DNA from: CAWBRT01 sp963696525
Lineage (GTDB): Bacteria > Acidobacteriota > Terriglobia > Terriglobales > Acidobacteriaceae
Assembly (NCBI GenBank): GCA_963696525.1
Contig: CAVOKO010000012.1
Location: 310,001-374,000 of the forward strand
Length of the DNA: 64,000 nt
Reading direction: 5' to 3'
Position numbers and translations under genes: made by a program. Below, piece by piece: positions 61,711-64,000 of this stretch. Position 1 is the stretch's first letter. Each line of letters starts with the position of its first letter. The notes beneath the pieces were generated by a model. It was given only the letters and a program-made list of their open reading frames with translations, ran no database searches and was not told the DNA's origin.

Positions 61711-62628
61711 CTAGTGCGGGTGCCCGATCTGCAGGACGATCTTGCCGGACTTGTGTGGTGCGCCCGCAAGCATGCCCTGCGCCTGGCGCGCCTCGGAAAG
61801 CGGCAGGACTGAGCCCACACGCGCTGTGATTCTGCCCGCCTCAAACAATGGTGTGAGCGTCTGCAGGCGCGCAGTGGTCACCTCAGCGTAGAAGAAGATG
61901 GCCCCGGCCGGCAGCGGCTGCGTGGAGACCGAGGTGACGAGTTTGCCTCCGGGTTTCAATGCAGCGACGCAGCGCTGAAATGTACTGCCCCCTACCGTGT
62001 CGAGGATGACATCCACCTGCGGTAGGTCCTGCTCGAAGGCGGGCTTGCTCGAGTCGATGATGGATTTGACGCCCAAGGATTGGAGCAGGTCCTGGTCTGC
62101 GAGGTGGGCGATGGCAACGACGTGTATCCCGGCGTCTACGGTCATCTGTACGGCGTAGGCCCCGACGTTCCCGGCAGCTCCGACGACCATTACGGTTTGG
62201 CCCCGAGTCGCCTGACCATACTGTAAGAGCATTTGCCAGGCGGTCACGGCGATGACGGGAGCCGATGCTGCCTCGACGTAATTCAGCGACTGCGGTTTGC
62301 GGGCGATCATCCCGGCCATCGCTACGGCGAACTCGGCCTGGGCACCACAGAACTGCTGGTTGGTGACGCCATAGACCTCGTTGGCCAGCGCGAAGTCAGC
62401 AACGCCGGGGCCGACCTGCTCGACGACACCGGAGAGGTCCGAACCGAGGGTGAGCGGAGGTTGCGGACTGACCTTGCTCTTGCCCTCACGGATGATCGCG
62501 TCCCAGGCCGCGACGCCTGCGGCCATCACGCGCACCAGAACTTCGCCAGGCCCCGGCGACGGCATCGGCACCTCCTCGACCACTACGACATCGGGCGGCC
62601 CGAAGCTATGAATTCTGGCTGCTTTCAC
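61711..62628 (-). CDS. Quinone-oxidoreductase-like NADP-dependent dehydrogenase
   Basis: A 305-residue zinc-independent medium-chain dehydrogenase. It has KAARIHSFGPPDVVVVEEVP at the N-terminus, LGSDLSGVVEQVGPGV, the cofactor motif VMVVGAAGNVGAYAVQM, and a C-terminal KSGKIVLQIGHPH. The start is GTG 62628 with AAGGATGAGCC upstream. Its TAG stop lies inside the CTAG target duplication of the adjacent IS, so the protein is unaltered but the original 3' flank is displaced. It lies 40 bp from the VOC gene upstream and is probably co-transcribed with it. Confidence 0.9.
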   Translation of the reverse strand: MKAARIHSFGPPDVVVVEEVPMPSPGPGEVLVRVMAAGVAAWDAIIREGKSKVSPQPPLTLGSDLSGVVEQVGPGVADFALANEVYGVTNQQFCGAQAEFAVAMAGMIARKPQSLNYVEAASAPVIAVTAWQMLLQYGQATRGQTVMVVGAAGNVGAYAVQMTVDAGIHVVAIAHLADQDLLQSLGVKSIIDSSKPAFEQDLPQVDVILDTVGGSTFQRCVAALKPGGKLVTSVSTQPLPAGAIFFYAEVTTARLQTLTPLFEAGRITARVGSVLPLSEARQAQGMLAGAPHKSGKIVLQIGHPH

Positions 62629-62667
62629 GGCTCATCCTTGACCTTGAAGATGCATCTGGGCCGAGCG

Positions 62668-63117
62668 CTAACCGTACTTAAGCTCGGTGCTCTGTCCGAC
62701 CTCGATAATGTAACCGTCAGGATCGCGGATGTAGCAGCGAACCTCGCCGTACTTGGGTATTGGCTCCGTGATGAACTCGGCTCCTCGACTTTTCCACAAT
62801 TCATAGCACGCTTGAATATCCGCAACGCGAATATTCATAAAGCCGTTGATCTTATCCGGGTCGGGGACGCTCAGCGTTACCGACGGCTTGTCCGGGGTGG
62901 GCCCGCCCCCCACGTTGACAAGGAGCCAAGTATTCGCGATCTGAATGAACGCAGGAGCGCCTTCGCTGTCGCCTCTGCTCAGAATGCGACCGCCGAAGAC
63001 CTTCTCGTAGAAGCGAGCCGACCGGTCGATGTCAGCGACGGTGAGAAAATGTGCGACGGTGAACCCCTCGCGCGGGGGCATCTCATAGCTCTTCTGTTCG
63101 ACTTGTATCGCGTTCAT
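62668..63117 (-). CDS. VOC-family (glyoxalase/dioxygenase-like) protein
   Basis: A 149-residue single VOC module pair: beta-alpha-beta-beta-beta units starting FTVAHFLTVADIDRSARFYE and INGFMNIRVADIQACYELW. The end CYIRDPDGYIIEVGQS supplies the metal-binding Glu, and His in VAHF another ligand. Members include glyoxalase I, fosfomycin resistance proteins and extradiol dioxygenases; none can be singled out here. AAAGGAGCCATCA precedes the ATG. It is followed 39 bp later by the oxidoreductase gene. Confidence 0.88.
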   Translation of the reverse strand: MNAIQVEQKSYEMPPREGFTVAHFLTVADIDRSARFYEKVFGGRILSRGDSEGAPAFIQIANTWLLVNVGGGPTPDKPSVTLSVPDPDKINGFMNIRVADIQACYELWKSRGAEFITEPIPKYGEVRCYIRDPDGYIIEVGQSTELKYG

Positions 63118-63629
63118 TGATGGCTCCTTTCGATACGGTGCTCATCCTCTCCTAGTTTCAGAATGGTGTGATTAACCGTTCGAGGCAGTCCTTGCTGCTC
63201 ACGTTCGCAGCTTGGCTCACGAGCGCCAATTGATTGATCGCCCAGATATAAGAAGGAACAGTTTGGGTTGCCTGGTGTTCGCAGGTGTGAGGACGATCGT
63301 GTGAAAACGCGATCGCGCACCGCTTGCAGACTTGCTGGAGAGAGATGCTTAGCATGGCAGCCAGAGGGCTCGCGAACTGGCGAGCAAGCCCAGTCGCAAT
63401 AGGCCAGTATGGGAGTCCGTATAGCCTCCGGCTACGCCAAGATAGCTGAATGTTCAGCCCGGCAGGCATGATCGGTAACGGGAAACGCCGATGGGACAGT
63501 CCATCCAGCAGCAGCATCAATCAAGCGACAGAAATCTGGCGCAATGCCGACTTCCCGGTACCGATTCGATTTCGACGACTGATTCGGCGAATTTGCGAAT
63601 AGTGGACCCGCAATTGAATCTTTCCGTCG
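63118..63629. other. Intergenic region, no gene supported
   Basis: About 510 bp. The 120-codon frame at 63158-63520 (-) lacks family features and a ribosome site. The region should hold the promoter of the VOC-oxidoreductase pair. Confidence 0.45.
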
Positions 63630-64000
63630 TCACGGCGTGTCCTTCATCCCGAAGTCAGAGATCAGTTCCTCGGTTAGCTTATGGAGAACGTCGAGATGCG
63701 CGGACATCATGCGAGCGGTCCCACGACTGACATACTTGCTGGCGGCTTCGAACGGGCGGCCGAGCTTCCGGTCGCTCCTAATGCGGTCCTCGATGATCGT
63801 GCTGAACGCGATTGTCTGGAGGCTTCGCATGGCACGTTCCAGCGTTGCCACGCTCATAATGACAAGCGGTGTGATGGTGTATTCCCGATGAGCTTTCCTG
63901 TCCAGTTGTTCATCGAATCGCGCATCGAGATAACTATTGATCGCCCAGCATGATCCGATTTCATCGCGTGTGATAATCAGCGGAATAAACTTCTTGATCC
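63630..64000 (-). CDS. Unknown protein, C-terminal part (5' end outside window)
   Basis: The frame is open from the window edge to a stop at 63630, giving 123 residues: KFIPLIITRDEIGSCWAINS, YLDARFDEQLDRKAHREYTI, LERAMRSLQTIAFSTIIEDR and DVLHKLTEELISDFGMKD. It is mostly helical and charged. I do not recognise the family. The initial segment with an isolated Trp and conserved-looking ITRDEIGS suggests the end of a longer cytoplasmic protein. Confidence 0.55.
   Translation of the reverse strand, partial: IKKFIPLIITRDEIGSCWAINSYLDARFDEQLDRKAHREYTITPLVIMSVATLERAMRSLQTIAFSTIIEDRIRSDRKLGRPFEAASKYVSRGTARMMSAHLDVLHKLTEELISDFGMKDTP

Noticed and set aside
63158..63520. 120-codon minus-strand frame upstream of the VOC gene
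   Set aside because: No recognisable domain, poor start context, and composition unlike neighbouring genes.

Overview
The window looks like Acidobacteriota (Terriglobia or Solibacter-like) DNA. This rests on two long secreted proteins built from SBBP/NHL, Ig-like and Kelch-like repeats with a membrane segment and a CGG-type C-terminus, dispersed GTCATTCTGAGCGA elements, MNT-HEPN remnants, and many catabolic operons with solute importers. It is an inference from gene style; no rRNA, tRNA or CRISPR was seen.

Layout. 1-8.6 kb (+): a catabolic cluster with three MmgE/PrpD-family proteins (the first cut by the window edge), a two-subunit aconitase-superfamily hydro-lyase, an MFS organic-anion transporter and an aldo/keto reductase. 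The separate transcription blocks are spaced by intergenic hairpins. 8.8-17.0 kb (-): a phosphonate operon with importer genes phnCDE, phosphonoacetaldehyde hydrolase phnX, phosphonoacetate hydrolase phnA and a zinc alcohol dehydrogenase. Upstream lie a flavin-disulfide reductase and a short [2Fe-2S] domain coupled to it. No phnW or phnY is present. 17.4-18.9 kb: a SnoaL-like protein, then a scar where a truncated 3-methyladenine glycosylase abuts a broken MNT-HEPN module.

18.9-30.9 kb (-): one long, closely spaced gene series. Reading from its 5' end it holds a ROK regulator, a 3-hydroxyisobutyrate-dehydrogenase-like enzyme, an SsuABC-type importer, a nucleotide-sugar-type epimerase, a LarA/DUF2088 protein, and a second importer with two permeases and two ATPases. 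Divergent from it at 31.4 kb is an alkaline-phosphatase-superfamily hydrolase. The substrate is unknown.

34.0-44.6 kb: a serine recombinase element (small ORF plus resolvase) and a degraded copy in inverted orientation flank a giant, frameshifted repeat protein and an outer-membrane beta-barrel gene. Each copy carries the same 13-bp palindrome and a nearly identical 56-bp segment. 45.8-48.3 kb holds a second repeat protein (NHL), also frameshifted behind its signal peptide.

48.7-56.3 kb: a 3-hydroxyacid-type dehydrogenase, an SDR, a ribose-type ABC importer operon and a ferredoxin-like aldo/keto reductase. 56.6-59.1 kb: a large membrane protein with HEAT-like repeats. 59.2-61.7 kb is an island edge: a second MNT-HEPN remnant, a PadR-like regulator without a clear start, a tyrosine-recombinase fragment, a CAGGGAA repeat array and a complete IS5-family element inserted exactly at the stop codon of a quinone-oxidoreductase-like gene. 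The window ends with a VOC protein and a partial unknown gene.
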